64,000 bases of DNA from Sipunculus nudus (Eukaryota > Annelida > Sipuncula > Golfingiida > Sipunculidae). A program made the translations under genes and the position numbers. Positions 23,487 through 35,999 of the stretch are shown here, piece by piece. The stretch spans positions 26,777,956 through 26,841,955 of the forward strand of contig CM049312.1 of assembly GCA_026874595.1 (NCBI GenBank), given 5' to 3'. Within the stretch, counting starts at the first letter, position 1, and every line of letters starts with the position of its first letter. Below the pieces are notes generated by a model. That model did no database searches and had not been told where the DNA came from. It saw only the letters and a list, made by a program, of their open reading frames with translations.

Positions 23487-24283
23487 TGTTATAGATGTCT
23501 CTTTTTTGTATGCAGCAGTCATAAATGTGAAGTCTACACAGCGCTCCGTTTAATCTATGGAGGCATAGCCCGGCCCACGCGTGGGGTCTGACGTGTAAAC
23601 AGCGGTCATGCTAGTCTTGGGCTTTCTCGCCTGGCCGAACCGGGCCGGCCCACGTGTGAACCCCGACATGTAGAGACACAGCGTTTTTGTTCTAGATGTT
23701 TCCTGTTACGCGTGTGTACTGTGTATCATGTTAGTTCTTTGGATTTGTTCGGGAAATGGAAAGTTCTCGGCTTCGGGTGAGAAGTTATAACTAAGAGTCT
23801 GTGTTTTAGACCCAAACAGAGGGGGGGGGGGGGGGGGGAGGAGAGAAAAATTCCAGCGGGCACGGAAGAGTGTGTGCCAGTCTGTGGGACCTTTTCCGAT
23901 ACATGCAGCAGTTATAGGTCTTCTTCAGAATGTATGACGGATTTTGTATAGTCTTCAGTTTCGGATCACTGGCAGGATTTCACTTTTGGATTTTAGTAGA
24001 TTGATTTTGTGATTACATTGGACTGTTATTCTCTGAGAAGATTTATGTGAACTGTTCATCCGGTTTATAGGACTTGTCGCTGTTATAGTGGTTGTATCCA
24101 GGTACTGTGTACTTTGTTTATTTTACTGTGTAATTGTATTGATTTAGTGTATTGCAATGTTAGGAATGTTTTAAGAATAAATTATAGTTATTTGTTAACA
24201 AAAAAAACACTGACTTCTTTATTCATTCCCCTAGACATTCCACGTTGCCAAGTGTTACAGAATCTGATTCTTTTTATTTCCTT
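23487..24283 (+). mobile_element. Solo LTR, copy 2 (3'-truncated)
   Basis: This is the same family as copy 1 in the opposite orientation, starting TGTTATAGATGTC. It has a polyadenylation signal AATAAA near 24,177 and an internal G18 run at 23,821-23,838 not seen in other copies. The TATA region is degraded. The last ~65 bp (the palindrome and GTAACA end) are missing; a SINE starts at the break. Confidence 0.75.
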
Positions 24284-24286
24284 TTT

Positions 24287-24565
24287 AACCGGCTTCTGTG
24301 GCTCAGGGGTAGAGCGCGGGACTCAAAGCCGGGAGATCGTGGGTTCGAATCTCAGCCGAGGCGGTGAGGTTTCTCACGGTCGGCCCCCACCCAGGGTGAG
24401 CGCTCTGCAGGCTTAATGGGAAGGCTGTGCCCCGCAGCCGTGTATCACTCACATGCGTCTTTGGGTGATTTCCTCGGTGTTATTACCCAGCAGTGGGGAT
24501 AATTACACACCCAGGACCTGCAGGTGCGGTAGACACCGGGCCTTGGTGACACCAGGATACAAAAA
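24287..24565 (+). repeat. tRNA-derived SINE (family B), full-length copy
   Basis: The A box TGGCTCAGGGGTAGAGCGC (from 24,299) and B box GGGTTCGAATC (24,341-24,351) are intact and correctly spaced. A roughly 190-bp tRNA-unrelated body follows and ends near an A-rich stretch (ACAAAAAAATG). The same family is at 10,733-10,975 (minus) and 51,145-51,262 (plus, 5'-truncated). Of the SINE copies here, this one has the best internal promoter. Confidence 0.85.
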
Positions 24566-24606
24566 AATGATAGGAAGCGAGTACTACCATATTGTGGTTG
24601 GGGTGG

Positions 24607-24852
24607 TTAGAGATTGTTGTCATTCGGGTATCCTGTGTGCTGCTTTGCTACTATTCTTTCTACAACTTTTGAAAGAAATGGTAGATTTGATACTGGTCTA
24701 AAGTTACCGAGAGATTGAGGGTCAAGAGTAGTTTTCTTCAGGAGCTGGGTGACCAGGGCGTGTTTCCACTCGGAGGGAAAGACACTAGAAGACAGCGACT
24801 GGTTAGCGATAGAACACACTGTCCGAGCAAGTGTAACCAAGTATGTCTTTCA
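24607..24852 (-). pseudogene. LINE reverse-transcriptase fragment (CR1/L2-like)
   Basis: The translated minus strand reads LSSSVFPSEWKHALVTQLLKK and then NFRPVSNLPFLSKVVERI. This is the region just before and including RT motif 1 of non-LTR retrotransposons, where CR1/L2/Rex-type elements carry an [F/V]P..WK.A.V.PLLKK...NYRPVSNLPF.SK..E pattern. Only about 75 codons remain. Stops lie directly upstream (24,853-24,870), and the frame runs into unrelated residues (HTGYPNDNNL) before a stop downstream. It is a dead fragment; the catalytic FADD region is absent. Confidence 0.8.
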
Positions 24853-24883
24853 GGCCTAGGGTCAAGAGTGGATGGTTCAGTCG

Positions 24884-25090
24884 CTTAAACATTTCTTTCA
24901 AGGAGATAAAAGGATTTCCTTTTTTAATGTAGTGCTTTTACCTGTTAAGCAAAACAATCCTGTTATTATCATGCTTTTCCATGATCATATGACATTTTAT
25001 CGAAGCATACGAAAAAAGGTTAAAAAATTTCGCCCACGGGCAGTGATTTTTGAAAATATGTGCCTGAGAACCAATTTTTTTTTGCTTTGA
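24884..25090 (+). mobile_element. 300-bp GGCCAAAA-type element, copy 3 (5'-truncated)
   Basis: It begins inside the family sequence (AGATAAAAGGATTTCC), carries the core CATATGACATTTTATCG and ends at the GTGCCTGAGAACCA segment. It abuts the LINE fragment. Confidence 0.65.
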
Positions 25091-28022
25091 TGGTCATGCA
25101 TAAAAATGGTTATAAAATTTCGGTATTGCAAATGAAAACCAATATTTATATAATCATGGGAAGGTCGGAGTAGTCCACTCCTGATTGTCATATGGGTATT
25201 CGAAAGCGTTGTTTTTAATTAATTGCCTATAAAAAATCAGCAGTTTTTCAGACCAAGATATCGACATATATAATTTCATATTTTATTTTTATTTAAAGCA
25301 AAATAAATTTGTATTAAAACACCTTTGCTATAGTAACCATCATTTAACACTTTGTCCTATTTCTTTATTCTTGTGTCTCTTTATATCATGTCTTCAATAA
25401 TGAACATTAGCAATATACTTCACTTATATATCGAACCATTTAGCCTAGACAGTGCCTGTCATAAGTATATAACGATCATACTGCTTGGCGTGTATTCAAC
25501 TGTTATGATGATGTTGTTCGAATCAAATATTTTCGGGGAAAAAAATCTTAGGAAGAACGAAGTGAATGTTTTCTCTAATCTGTTAATTTACTCTCCCAGC
25601 TGCTAGGTCTAATTAAACTAAAAATTCATATCGAAACCATGGTATTCTAACATGTCCCGTCTCCTTCGATGTAACAAGCGAGAATGAACGCGCTAGCAAC
25701 CCTTAAATGTAGCTCTCAACTGAATTAAACATCTCATTTTTCGTTGTGAGCTCATGATTGTGTTAACTTGGGTTAAATATCGGAATTTCCTTGCAAGAGT
25801 GGAATTTATCAAACCGGGACTTCCAAAACCTCTCAAAACCCATTGATATAATGTTCATGAGAAATATCGTCTATTGAAATGTTATGTATAAATTCATATT
25901 GGTTAACATCAGTTTACAATCAGCTCGGGCCAGATATAATATCAATATATAACGAATCTTTGCACAAAAGTTTAGAATATTACACATTTCACGTTTATAA
26001 AGCGGATCCTTGCACGAAAGTTGAGAATAATACACATTTAAGTTTATAAATTCCTGTTTCATACAGCGTTTATTTTATTGTTTGTAAATTCAGGCAGACT
26101 AAACACAATCTCAACACTGATCTGGTGAACCTCCTCAGAAAACTCATTTCCTCTTTTCATTTAAGCTTCCTGAGCCTTGACACTGCGGTGTCGACCTTAT
26201 CAAGTTTGAAGGACCGGATTTATTGTCCCTGTTTTGGATCTTAGCCCTCGGCTTCATCAATGTTGACATGCGAGGCAAAGTTTACAGCATCTAATTCCCG
26301 TTCCATAGGTCTCAATCTGGCTGCGGGCTTATGGTCTGTGTTAAAGCTGACAGCAACAGCACCGGGGCTGCGAAGGCTATTACCAGTGGCGTCAATTTAT
26401 CTTCCGGGGGAGGGGGGATGGTGACCCGCACAAACACACATATATATACCTTTTTAGCTTCTGTATGACTTATTTCATACAAATATACGTAATCACATTT
26501 CAAATATATTACAATTAAGTATAATGTATATTTCAAATATATTACAATTAAGTATAATAATAAAATAAGACATAATGTCTCCAGTATGAGTTAATTACAT
26601 TGACCACCCTCCTTTGCCAAAACGTGGCACCCCTATATTGCGGCCCCTGGCTATTACCATGAAGTCTGCTATTAAGATTGATGTTGAAATGAAATTCATA
26701 AATTCACACACTGTGTATATGTTGACACCTGTGATCGTGCCCGGTCCACTGTTTTTAACACTCGTTTACAGGAGTAAATGGTTTCAAGGCATCATTTTGG
26801 CAGGTACAGATTTATTTAAAAGGGAAGAAGCTATTTTTCGTGTTAATTCAACATGCTTCATTGGAGATTGGGCCCCTTTAACGGACGGCTGTTATCGGAA
26901 GAGAGCGTTTAAAATGGCGGTCGTATGCACTTGATTATACTTCAGCCGTACTGCTTGCGTCTTGCAGTGCCAAATAATGAATAAGATTAATGGCATGTCA
27001 GAGCCAGTTGCAGCCTCCTCCAAAAAATGTTGTTAATGATATCTCTAACTTTGACTTCTTCATAACTTACTAAAGAAAAGTTGGATGAATCGTTAGAATT
27101 TTACTTATGTTAAATTTTTAAAAAGTGCTCACTAGGATTTAAGTTCGTTAAATTTGTTTGCATTAATTTATAATCTTGATTGTTATCACTAAGTTGACTA
27201 ACCTCCCTTTTTTCTTTCACGACTTATATTTATCAATATTCATGCAGGTTCCCGCGGGCGAACGCCTTTCGTGGACTTACACGAACCTTAATTTAAAAAA
27301 AAGCCCGTGGGATTTCTTATACTCGACTGTTACTGATTTAAGTCATATGCTCGCATTTATTTCTGAAAGATATATGTAATTTCTCACCTTCTTTTCTTCC
27401 TACCTTGTTATAAACTGTCTGTAATTCCTGTTAAGGAATGTTCTTGTAACACCTCTTTGAAGGTTTTTTGAGCTTGTGTATGTATACAAGCTGTTAATAA
27501 GCACGGTGCATGCGTCAATTATAACAAATGGAAACCATATAACATAATTAAAACGGTTGGTTGCTTAAATACGGAAGCTGAAAGGTCACTAGTTGCAAAA
27601 AAAGCCTTTTTTAGAACAATTCTCTAAAGGTTCAAATGGATATCAGGTTTATAGGCCCCACTTTTTTCTGACTGTTACCCTTACACAATCGGCTGGGGTA
27701 GACAATCAGTTCTCTGCATCTAATAACAATGAAAAATTATACCTACAGCATGAAATAAGTGGCATCTTGCCTCAAAATAATTGTGACTCCCTGGCCCTTA
27801 ATTTGAAGACGTAAACTAGTTTGAGGACATTATAAAGTCTCATTTGTTTGTTTTGTGTCACGCACCAGAACCGACTAAATCTGCTTTCTCTAGCTTCCAT
27901 GCAGTGAAACAATTCCGTTCCTTTGTTATTTAAGGCATTGTGATGCGCAACGACAGTCCTGAGCCACTGATTATGACAAGTGGCCGGGTTATTAAATGTT
28001 ATTGAAACCATTGATATCTGGA
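25091..28022. other. AT-rich stretch without a recognised gene
   Basis: I see no supported gene. There are two small tandem repeats: 25,955-26,050 (two ~48-bp copies, TTGCAC[A/G]AAAGTT..) and 26,497-26,558 (a 29-bp sequence ending AAGTATAAT, twice). Open frames at 26,614-26,934 and 27,593-27,814 show no family features. Confidence 0.6.
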
Positions 28023-28323
28023 AGGCCAAAACAATACTAATAAAAAGGTTTGGTTCTCAGTTACCGCCAGCATTATTTTTACCCCCGCATCAAAAAGTTT
28101 TATTTTAATTTTCATCTTTAAAGAAGATAAAATAATACAATTTTTATAAGATTTCCTATATTATGTAGTGCTTTGACCTGTTTAGCAAAAACATTATGTT
28201 ACAGTCATGCTTTTCCCTGATCATATGACATTTTAATCGAAACATACAAAAAAATGTATAAAAAAATTGCCCGCCCGCACTGATTAAAAAAAAAAGTGCC
28301 TGAGAACCATACTTTTTTGGCCT
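28023..28323 (+). mobile_element. 300-bp GGCCAAAA-ended element, copy 4
   Basis: A full-length copy with clear ends AAGGCCAAAACAAT and TTTTTTGGCCT and the shared core at 28,218-28,240. It is the best-preserved dispersed copy outside the duplication units. Confidence 0.65.
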
Positions 28324-28774
28324 ATCAGAGCAACTCTGATGCTGTGTCTGATTATCATTAACATTTAAAATAGCATCCCTTTCAAAATCCGATATAATAT
28401 TATCGAAAATCAACCAAAAGTTTCAAATTCATGTTTGACCCCATACATATATATATACATTCGTTTAAGAATCTTGCAGTTTTCTTTCTGATGTTATAAA
28501 TTTTTGTGTAATTTCCATGTGATAAATAAAATATTTTAAAATGTTTTTATGATACAATTTTTTAAGCAGCTAGCCGTATCAAGCTACATTGTAATGTGAA
28601 GTATCTCAAATTTATATTTTTGTTTTCCCCGTGTCATGTTTGTATCTACCTCAAAACTGAAATTGTAATTTCGGATCCAATAATAATAAAAAAACATTGT
28701 TTAAGAAAAGAAGAACGACACACAATAAAAGAACAACAAAGAGACGGTTTTGAGATACTGTCTTTTCATTTAAT

Positions 28775-29066
28775 ATTAGTTTGCTGTTACTGGGTGCTTA
28801 AAATAACGTACCATCTAAAATACAATTATTCAAATGTTAAAATATTGTATGAAAATGAATGAAAATTTCAAACTATCAGCACAAACACAATATCAAATTA
28901 AAGAAAACGGGTAAATATTCATTAGTTTGCTGTTACTGGGTGCTTAAAATGACGTTCCATCTAAAATACAATTATTCAAATGTTAAAATATTGTATGAAA
29001 ATGAATGAAAATTTCAAACTCTCAGCACAAACACAATATCAAATTTAAAAAAATGGGTAAATATTC
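28775..29066 (+). repeat. Two-copy 146-bp tandem repeat
   Basis: 28,775-28,920 and 28,921-29,066 both start ATTAGTTTGCTGTTACTGGG and differ at only a few positions, so the duplication is recent. Confidence 0.9.
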
Positions 29067-29439
29067 ATCTTAACCTTTTTGGTTGATCTTGAATGAGGTT
29101 GTTTTTCCAGCAATGCTACCTGAATTTAGGTCAAGTCTTGACCTCTGGCATCTCTTTGTCTATTTCTACGTCAGTTTGAGGACGCCAGCCTTTTGCTATT
29201 TAACCCGTTTATCAGCATGATGCCAATTTATTTAGAGGTAGAATTATAAATTGTTTTTGTGGGACCTTATTATATATATATATTCTATAATATTTATCAA
29301 ATTAACCCCATTCCCGAACCTAGTTAATAACCAGGCCATCGGGTCAGGTAGACAGGATCGCCCACAAGTGTTCTAATATATCACATCAACGTAGACTACA
29401 TGTACTTTAAGAAGAGGCTTTTGCAAGTTTGAGTGATTT

Positions 29440-29815
29440 AAATGAAGCTCTGCTACCTTCGTACTAAGTTTACCTTGTACCTTATCTTCTACCCCTGATT
29501 TACTAGATATCTTCTATCTCTGTATATAAGCTCTCATTTACCAATGACTTATAACATATTTTCTTTATTTAGCTATTTAATATCTTCTCTGACTTATTAG
29601 ATATATTCCACTTCTGGTTTAATATAGATACCGCTGACCTCTTTACATTACACCGACCTCTTACCTGTAATATACCTTTTACCTCTAACCCTTAAACCTA
29701 TACCCTACCTTTGACCTCGAACAAATCTTCTAACTTTGACCTTTTAAATCATCTTTTGCCGTTGCACTTTAACATAAATTCAACACATAATGACACATAC
29801 CATGTAACTCTGACC
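29440..29815 (+). repeat. Pyrimidine-rich degenerate array with TGACCT motifs
   Basis: The strand is strongly rich in C and T, with recurring (T)GACCTC/CTTAC and ATCTTCTA words. TGACCT, the complement of the AGGTCA nuclear-receptor half-site, occurs several times (about 29,634, 29,713, 29,736, 29,812). It may be a decayed minisatellite. Confidence 0.45.
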
Positions 29816-30167
29816 TAAATCATTCCAACTATTACTGATTATTATAATCCCTTTTATTTCTGAGTTTTTATATCTTTTCACCTGCCATCTTTCCAGTTTA
29901 AGGAAGTTTTATCAGGTTATGAATCAGACTCGTATAATCTTTGTGCTTATGTTTATCCCTGTCATTCCTCAGTCTTTGGCCACCCATTGTTGCTTTATAT
30001 TGCCATGTGGTAGGCCGTTTCTGGTTATTTGTTGATTTGTCCTCGCCCTGACCTGATTGGGAAACCCGTGCTACCGTGTTTACATATATAACATGTACCT
30101 GTTTTCTATCATTTTAACGTTTCCCATTATTGCAAAGTATGTGTTCTCATTTTATACAGAGGGAATA

Positions 30168-30338
30168 GACCTGGGGCCTGTTGCAATAACATTTTACTGG
30201 ACTTAAGCCAAGTTGGGGGCCTAAATACCATGATTACAATTGTGACGTCATAATGGTTACCATATTGTCACAATGGTATTTAGGCCCGCAACTGGGCTTA
30301 AGTCCAGTAAAATGTTATTGCAACAGGCCCAAGGTCTC
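30168..30338. mobile_element. Fold-back MITE with ~65-bp arms
   Basis: The two halves are nearly perfect reverse complements: GGGCCTGTTGCAATAAC from 30,175 pairs with GTTATTGCAACAGGCCC ending 30,331, continuing through the SACTGGACTTAAGCC and GGGCCTAAATACCAT segments. Only a short centre (with TGACGTCA at about 30,243) is unpaired. It has no coding capacity. Superfamily not assigned. Confidence 0.85.
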
Positions 30339-31900
30339 TAACAACACTCTTGAAAAAAACAACACCTGACATATAAGCTACGATGCGTCCGGCTGTTCTT
30401 GGGTTATTTCCCATATCACGCCATGTACGTAACTTTGAAGTTTGACTCTAACGCCGTAGGTTTGGCTTGACGTTATGAAACAAATGGACCCCCACTAGCT
30501 TTAGCCGGGGTTTACCTTCAGATACTTTTGATGTTTTTACATTATGTATTATCTTTTGTTGCGTGTATCATCGAGTTTTTGTTCAATATGAGTGAGCTTT
30601 TCATCTCAGCTCGAACTATGAATATTTACATACAACACTTTCACATAGACAAATACATACTGTCCGTTTTTTTCGCAAAGCCTATTTTGCAAAAGCGTAC
30701 ATAAATAAATCCTCTTAAACACTTACTTAAAGCTCAAAAGTATACTCGTCGATTAATTTGAAGCGAAATGCTGTTTTTTTTTTCTTAGGTGGAAGACACG
30801 TGTGTGGATGTTAGTATATGAAAAGAATACTCAGAAAAGGAACGCGCCTTCCTTGCATTTTCTTTCCATCGCGGGAAGCAGCAGCTGTTGTCTATAAAAA
30901 AGACATTCTCAGAGTCTGTAAAGTATAAAGGTATAAAGTAAATTCAGAGGAAATTTACTTATATACTTGAATAAACAGACAACGCAGCTGCACCTATTGG
31001 TAGAGAATGGATATAATATAAATTGACCGTTGACATATCCATAGGTTTTTGCACTGTTGCACTGCGCTATCGGAAATCGTGTTGGTCCTTTTCAGTGCCA
31101 TCTATAATTATAAAAGTCCTTTTTTATCGATCACGATATACCGATGAAGCACCAGCCGATAGTAAACGCGTTTGCATAGAATTAGAATTAACAAATAGAA
31201 AAGGATGATAACATAACCTCCATGGCAGAGCTACCGAAGGAACGTTGAAAATGCCGTGTAGGAGACCAAGCAGCTGACTATGCAATCACAACAAACATGA
31301 AAAACGCTTTAACTATCCATCTTTTAATTCTGTTTTTACAAGAATGTGCCTCACTATCAGAGAATTAAGTGTGTTTGAGTATAGCATGACTGACTCCATG
31401 CACAAGTGAACATTCAGGAAATTAATAATAGTTGAAGTATAAAAAGTGGCAAAATATTAACAATTAAAAAAAATAACAGTTAACTATTACTATGATAAAA
31501 CAGAGTCATCGCTGCCCGGACTGTACCTGTATAACTGGCGTCATCCCTGTCAGTACTTCTAATAATGATAATAAATATATGTATGCTTCGAATTATATTA
31601 CAACCAGCACGTTCAATGCTACCTTAATAATTTAATGATAATGATAATTCTGCTCGGAGTGAATATGAATCACATATATGACATATGTAACAGTTCCGAA
31701 TGTTAATTTGGAGAAAATTTTAATTTATATTCATTCGGAAAAGGCCAAACTGTTGGTAAATGTATGCTCAGTCTAGTAGAAAAAAGTTAATTGATTAATC
31801 ATACGGATACAGGAACATGTAATTAACCTTTTCAACATGAAGTCATGTGGTACAGGCCAGCTCTGTAACTACAGGTATAAAAATCCAGCCTAACTGGGAC
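30339..31900. other. AT-rich stretch, nothing recognised
   Basis: No coding, RNA or repeat feature could be supported here. The short frame at 31,023-31,208 has no recognisable features. Confidence 0.5.
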
Positions 31901-32044
31901 AATGTCATTCAACATGTCTAATTTCTCTACCTGTTCTCGGCACGCTAGTGTCACGTAGTGACAGAGTTAGTATGAATAATACATATTGCTGTCTCTTTTT
32001 ATGACTAGTGTGCTGTAACGGCGGAGGCAGTATATTAAATCTTC

Positions 32045-32082
32045 GGCTGAGACTCATTCCTTTCTCAGCCGCCATTTTGTGA
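32045..32082 (+). promoter_or_regulatory. Stem-loop beside YY1-like motif
   Basis: GGCTGAGA (32,045-32,052) pairs with TCTCAGCC (32,063-32,070) across a 10-base loop. The next bases, GCCGCCATTTTG, match the YY1 consensus that often sits at transcription starts. Promoter role is only inferred. Confidence 0.25.
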
Positions 32083-32788
32083 AAATGAACGGGTGATGAA
32101 AATTCTTGGACTGTAACATTTAAAATTAATTTAAAGAATTATATTTTTTAGAATAATATAAAAATTTGATTTTCTGTTTATCCCCACTTATCGCTGGATG
32201 AAAAACTGTATATTACACTATAATAATGTTAGGCTGTTAAACTAAATTATTCAATAGTGACTCAGGGACATATTTATTTGATATACTCATATCAATTTAA
32301 GAGTATATATCATTTAAAGGTATCCCATATGAATTGTGACTATTTGGCGGGAAAAATGGCTCTTTTTTATGGGACGGTCTTTGGACAACACAGCCTACAA
32401 CCGACGGTATAAGATATAACGCTAATGCCTTCGCCTGATAGTAGTTTCAACAGGCTTTTTTATCAAAGTACGAGAGCAAAAACTTACATTATCTTATCTT
32501 ATATCATAGTAAATCACTGTACAGCGAAAAAGAATCAATAAGCCGAAGTCAAATCATATTGATAATGAAAATATAATATTGAAAATATATTATTTTTGTT
32601 TATTTAATTACTTAATGAGAAGTCTGTAGAAAAATGAGTTGGTACAAACCTGAATGGAACCAGCATGATACGTCAAGGAGGGTAAAGCGTAGGACAGTCG
32701 TCCATCAGCCAAACACAGCCAGCGGCATTGTTAAACAGCCCAGCTCAGAGCCGCAGGTAGAATTGTAACCACATGCTGGTAATCTTAC

Positions 32789-32892
32789 CGTCGTCTGTCT
32801 AATGAACGGATGCTCGATGTGAGGACCAGCCTCTTGGTCTGCTGTAGACCGACCGCCCTTTGTCGCACCGCCTTCGGAGTCCCGCGGCACAT
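32789..32892 (-). CDS. Candidate first coding exon in CpG-rich stretch
   Basis: On the minus strand an ATG in strong Kozak context (GCCGCCATGTG, ATG at 32,892-32,890) opens MCRGTPKAVRQRAVGLQQ and runs 34 codons plus two bases to a good splice donor, GACG|GTAAGA (G at 32,788). The peptide is basic and unrecognised. The surrounding 32,700-32,930 is rich in CpG, unlike its neighbours. No downstream exon was identified, so this remains a weak candidate. Confidence 0.2.
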
Positions 32893-32957
32893 GGCGGCCG
32901 AGATCTCGGAGCGGAGTTGAGATTGATGGTGGAACTAAGCATAGAAGTAGATGTAAT

Positions 32958-33050
32958 TCAGTAAGGGGCGTAGCGAGAGGGGGCCGCAGGGGGCCATACC
33001 CCCCCCCCCCCTCCTCCGGGTGGCATCCAATATATCACGTCCTCCCGTAA
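32958..33050 (+). repeat. GGGGCGTAGCGAG poly-C repeat fragment
   Basis: The start AAGGGGCGTAGCGAGAGGGG, then a C13 run at 32,999-33,011, resembles a common style of dispersed animal repeat. It is too short to classify. Confidence 0.5.
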
Positions 33051-34880
33051 TTTCACACAGTCTTATAACGACTAAATTTTATAAAACACAATCATGTAAC
33101 TCCTGTCACTCATATCCGTAGATTTTGACTTATTTATACATTTCATTAGGTTTGATCCTGCAAATATCATATTTGTAGCACAGCTGACAATAAGTCAGCT
33201 GAGCTATAGCGATAGCCCCTTGTCCTCCATCCGTCTGGCCGGCCCACCGTCGTTTCTCAGGGGAAAAAATTAAAACTGTTGGATCCACTAATCCAAAATT
33301 CAACACACAGTTAGATGTCCTTAAGTTCCTCTACCAAACCCGAAACTGGCTCCCTGTGACTTCTTTCCCTTGTAAAAATTTAAGATCACCTCTGTTTTCC
33401 AGTTAAATCCATTTCTTACACTTGAAGACTGCATCATATTAAAACCACTAACGTTTTGTTTATATTTGGCATATAGATAATCCTCTGTATATACTGCCTA
33501 TGTACATGCAGGAAATTAAGTCAATATTGCATTATTTTTAGAAGTTATGGATCTGAACATAATGTATATCTTGTCAAAACATCAGGAAAAATATTCTCTC
33601 ACTTTACATGGTAACTTTAAAAGCTAGAACCCCTTTTCAAGAATAAAACTTTATTAAATCTAACTTTGAGCGTATACAAGAAATTAGATCAAAATTTTGT
33701 ATTTTTTTTTTGTAATTAGCATAAAAGTAAAATCGATATTTATACTTTGACCATGGCACATTTATTTAGTTTATTGTAAGCACTGATCATATACAAATCA
33801 GTAATTACTCTTTTGAAACTGAAATATGCAAGATATTAGCCAAAACAGTAGCTTTTATTCAAGTTTTCAGACACCAAAATCATGTGCAGGGTGGTTTGCA
33901 GTGAGTGCCGGAGCCCTCACTTAGCCACCTGGTATTTAACATACTTCAGTCCACGCAGCTAGCTCCCTTTGCTCAGCAGAGCAGGAATTCCCGTCCACAC
34001 CCTTCCCCATGTAAAGGATGAATAAATAAGATGAATGTTATAATGTTATATGTTTAATTTATTTTTTCTAGACTTTTGATACCTATTTGAGTTTTTTTAT
34101 TACATGGAGTTACAATGAGAGCACATTGAATTATCACTGATCGTTTTTGCTGTAAAAGTGTGGATGTACATCTTGAGAGGAACTCCTTGCTTCAGTTTGC
34201 TTTCTTTTGTAACATGTGGGAAATTCAGTAATTCAGGATTTAAATTACAGTTGAGATAATATTTAGCATACTGATATTACTTGTCCCTAATCCTACCGAC
34301 AGAATGTATGCCTCGTTTGAAAAGGGATTTTTTTTATCCAATTTTACTTAAAATTTTTTTAAGTTAATAAAATAAAGCATGTACATTAAACTAAACCACC
34401 AATGTACAAACCTTTTTTTTTTTTGGAATAGGGATCTAAGGAATAGTTGTGAACATGCAATTTTTTTTTTGTTTTTATCTTTGAAAAAAAAAAATTCTTT
34501 TAAATTAAGTTGAAGCATTTTATTATTTAAAAAAAATAGTAAAATATATGTGTATGCCTAATTTGACACGACTAAACTAAGTATTAATAATGTGCAGCTT
34601 ATAGTTCTAAATTTGCTTATATTTGCAGATATTTAATATGCAAAAATATATTTATTACATAAATCGTTATTTCTTTCCAAAAATGGACATGCTAAAAAAT
34701 GGGCTTAAAATAAAGGTAAAAATCTTACTTAATTTCCTTGTCTCAACAGAAAGTGAAATAAAGTTATCAGTCCTGTCTATCCACCTAGGTCTGTAAATAT
34801 TTCATATGCAACACATATCTCAAAAACCTATCGTGGTTTTTCCATAGAAGTCATGTCAAAGTATTAGTTTGGCAATCATA
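33051..34880. other. AT-rich stretch, nothing recognised
   Basis: Mostly A/T with many T and A runs. No open frame of note and no repeat family that I can support. Confidence 0.5.
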
Positions 34881-34883
34881 TGA

Positions 34884-35714
34884 TGTTACGGAACCTAATA
34901 TCATAGATCACGTATGCGTAATGACCATAAATTTTGTCAAGGAGATAAAAAGTCAGATTCTGTAGCACTAGGCAGCGTGAAATGTCTGGAGGAATGAACA
35001 AAAAAGTCAGTGGTTTTTTTATAACAAATAACTATTATTTATTCTTAAAACAACCCTATCATTAGAATACACTTAATAAATACAATAACACAGTTTAACA
35101 GCAGTATAACAGCAAATCAATACAATCACACAGTTAAAAAAAAAAAAAAAAAGTGCACAGTACCTGGATACCACAACTTTCATAGCGACAAGTCCTTTGA
35201 AATGTATATTCTCACGGAGAATAACAGTCCAATGTAAAGCTCTTGTAACAATCCCGAAAGTAAAATGAAGACCAAATAAGATTCGTCACAAAGCCAGAGG
35301 AAAATATGAAGAAAATCTATAATTGCCGCACTTATCGGAATAGGACCTACAAACTGACATACACGCTTCTGTGTCCATTGGAATATTCTCTCGCCTCTCT
35401 CTCGGCTTTAAAACACAGCCCCCTATTTATAACCTCTCGCCCCAAGCCGAGAATTTTATACCTCTCGAACAATCTAAAGAATCTAACAAAGCACACATGT
35501 TCAAAGAACATACTAGAACAAAGAACGCTGTGTAGCTGGGGTTCAACCAATGTGGATTAAACCGAGCCTGCAACATCCGGCCAGGCGAGGCCGCTACAAC
35601 ACGAGCTACGCGTGGCACACAAACAAAATGCCAACAACACATGGAACATCCGTGTGCACAACAAATCAATCATCTGTAGGACCGCCGCACACAATAAAAA
35701 GGGCACCTGTAACA
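34884..35714 (-). mobile_element. Solo LTR, copy 3
   Basis: Bounded by TGTTAC and GTAACA. The palindrome at 34,907-34,922 reads ATCACGTATGCGTAAT. The minus-strand TATAAATAGG box is near 35,425-35,435. It is very similar to copy 1 over most of its length. No internal retroelement sequence flanks it. Confidence 0.8.
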
Positions 35715-35932
35715 ATATTTAGTACTTGATTATTACCAAATAGCAGGATCGTTTTCTCTTAGATTTGCACTTAGTAAAACATATAAAAACAATAACAACA
35801 TAAATAAGTATATGAAATTTTACAAAATTCAGCTGAGCGTCGTGGCCTATGGGTCCCATTTTTATTGATTCATCTTGCATAACTGATATTTCTAATTGGA
35901 ATTAAGATTAGTATGCTGTTTGGAATTATTAT

Positions 35933-35934
35933 GA

Positions 35935-35997
<63 letters not shown>
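35933..35997. repeat. (TA)n array
   Basis: About 32 TA units. It creates false Tyr-Ile open frames on both strands. Confidence 0.95.

Positions 35998-35999
<2 letters not shown>

Noticed and set aside
24299-24365. Possible functional tRNA gene
   Set aside because: A and B boxes are good, but the acceptor stem does not close and a SINE body follows; other copies show the same body.
26614-26934. 106-codon open frame
   Set aside because: No domain, signal peptide or splice context, and composition like the surroundings.
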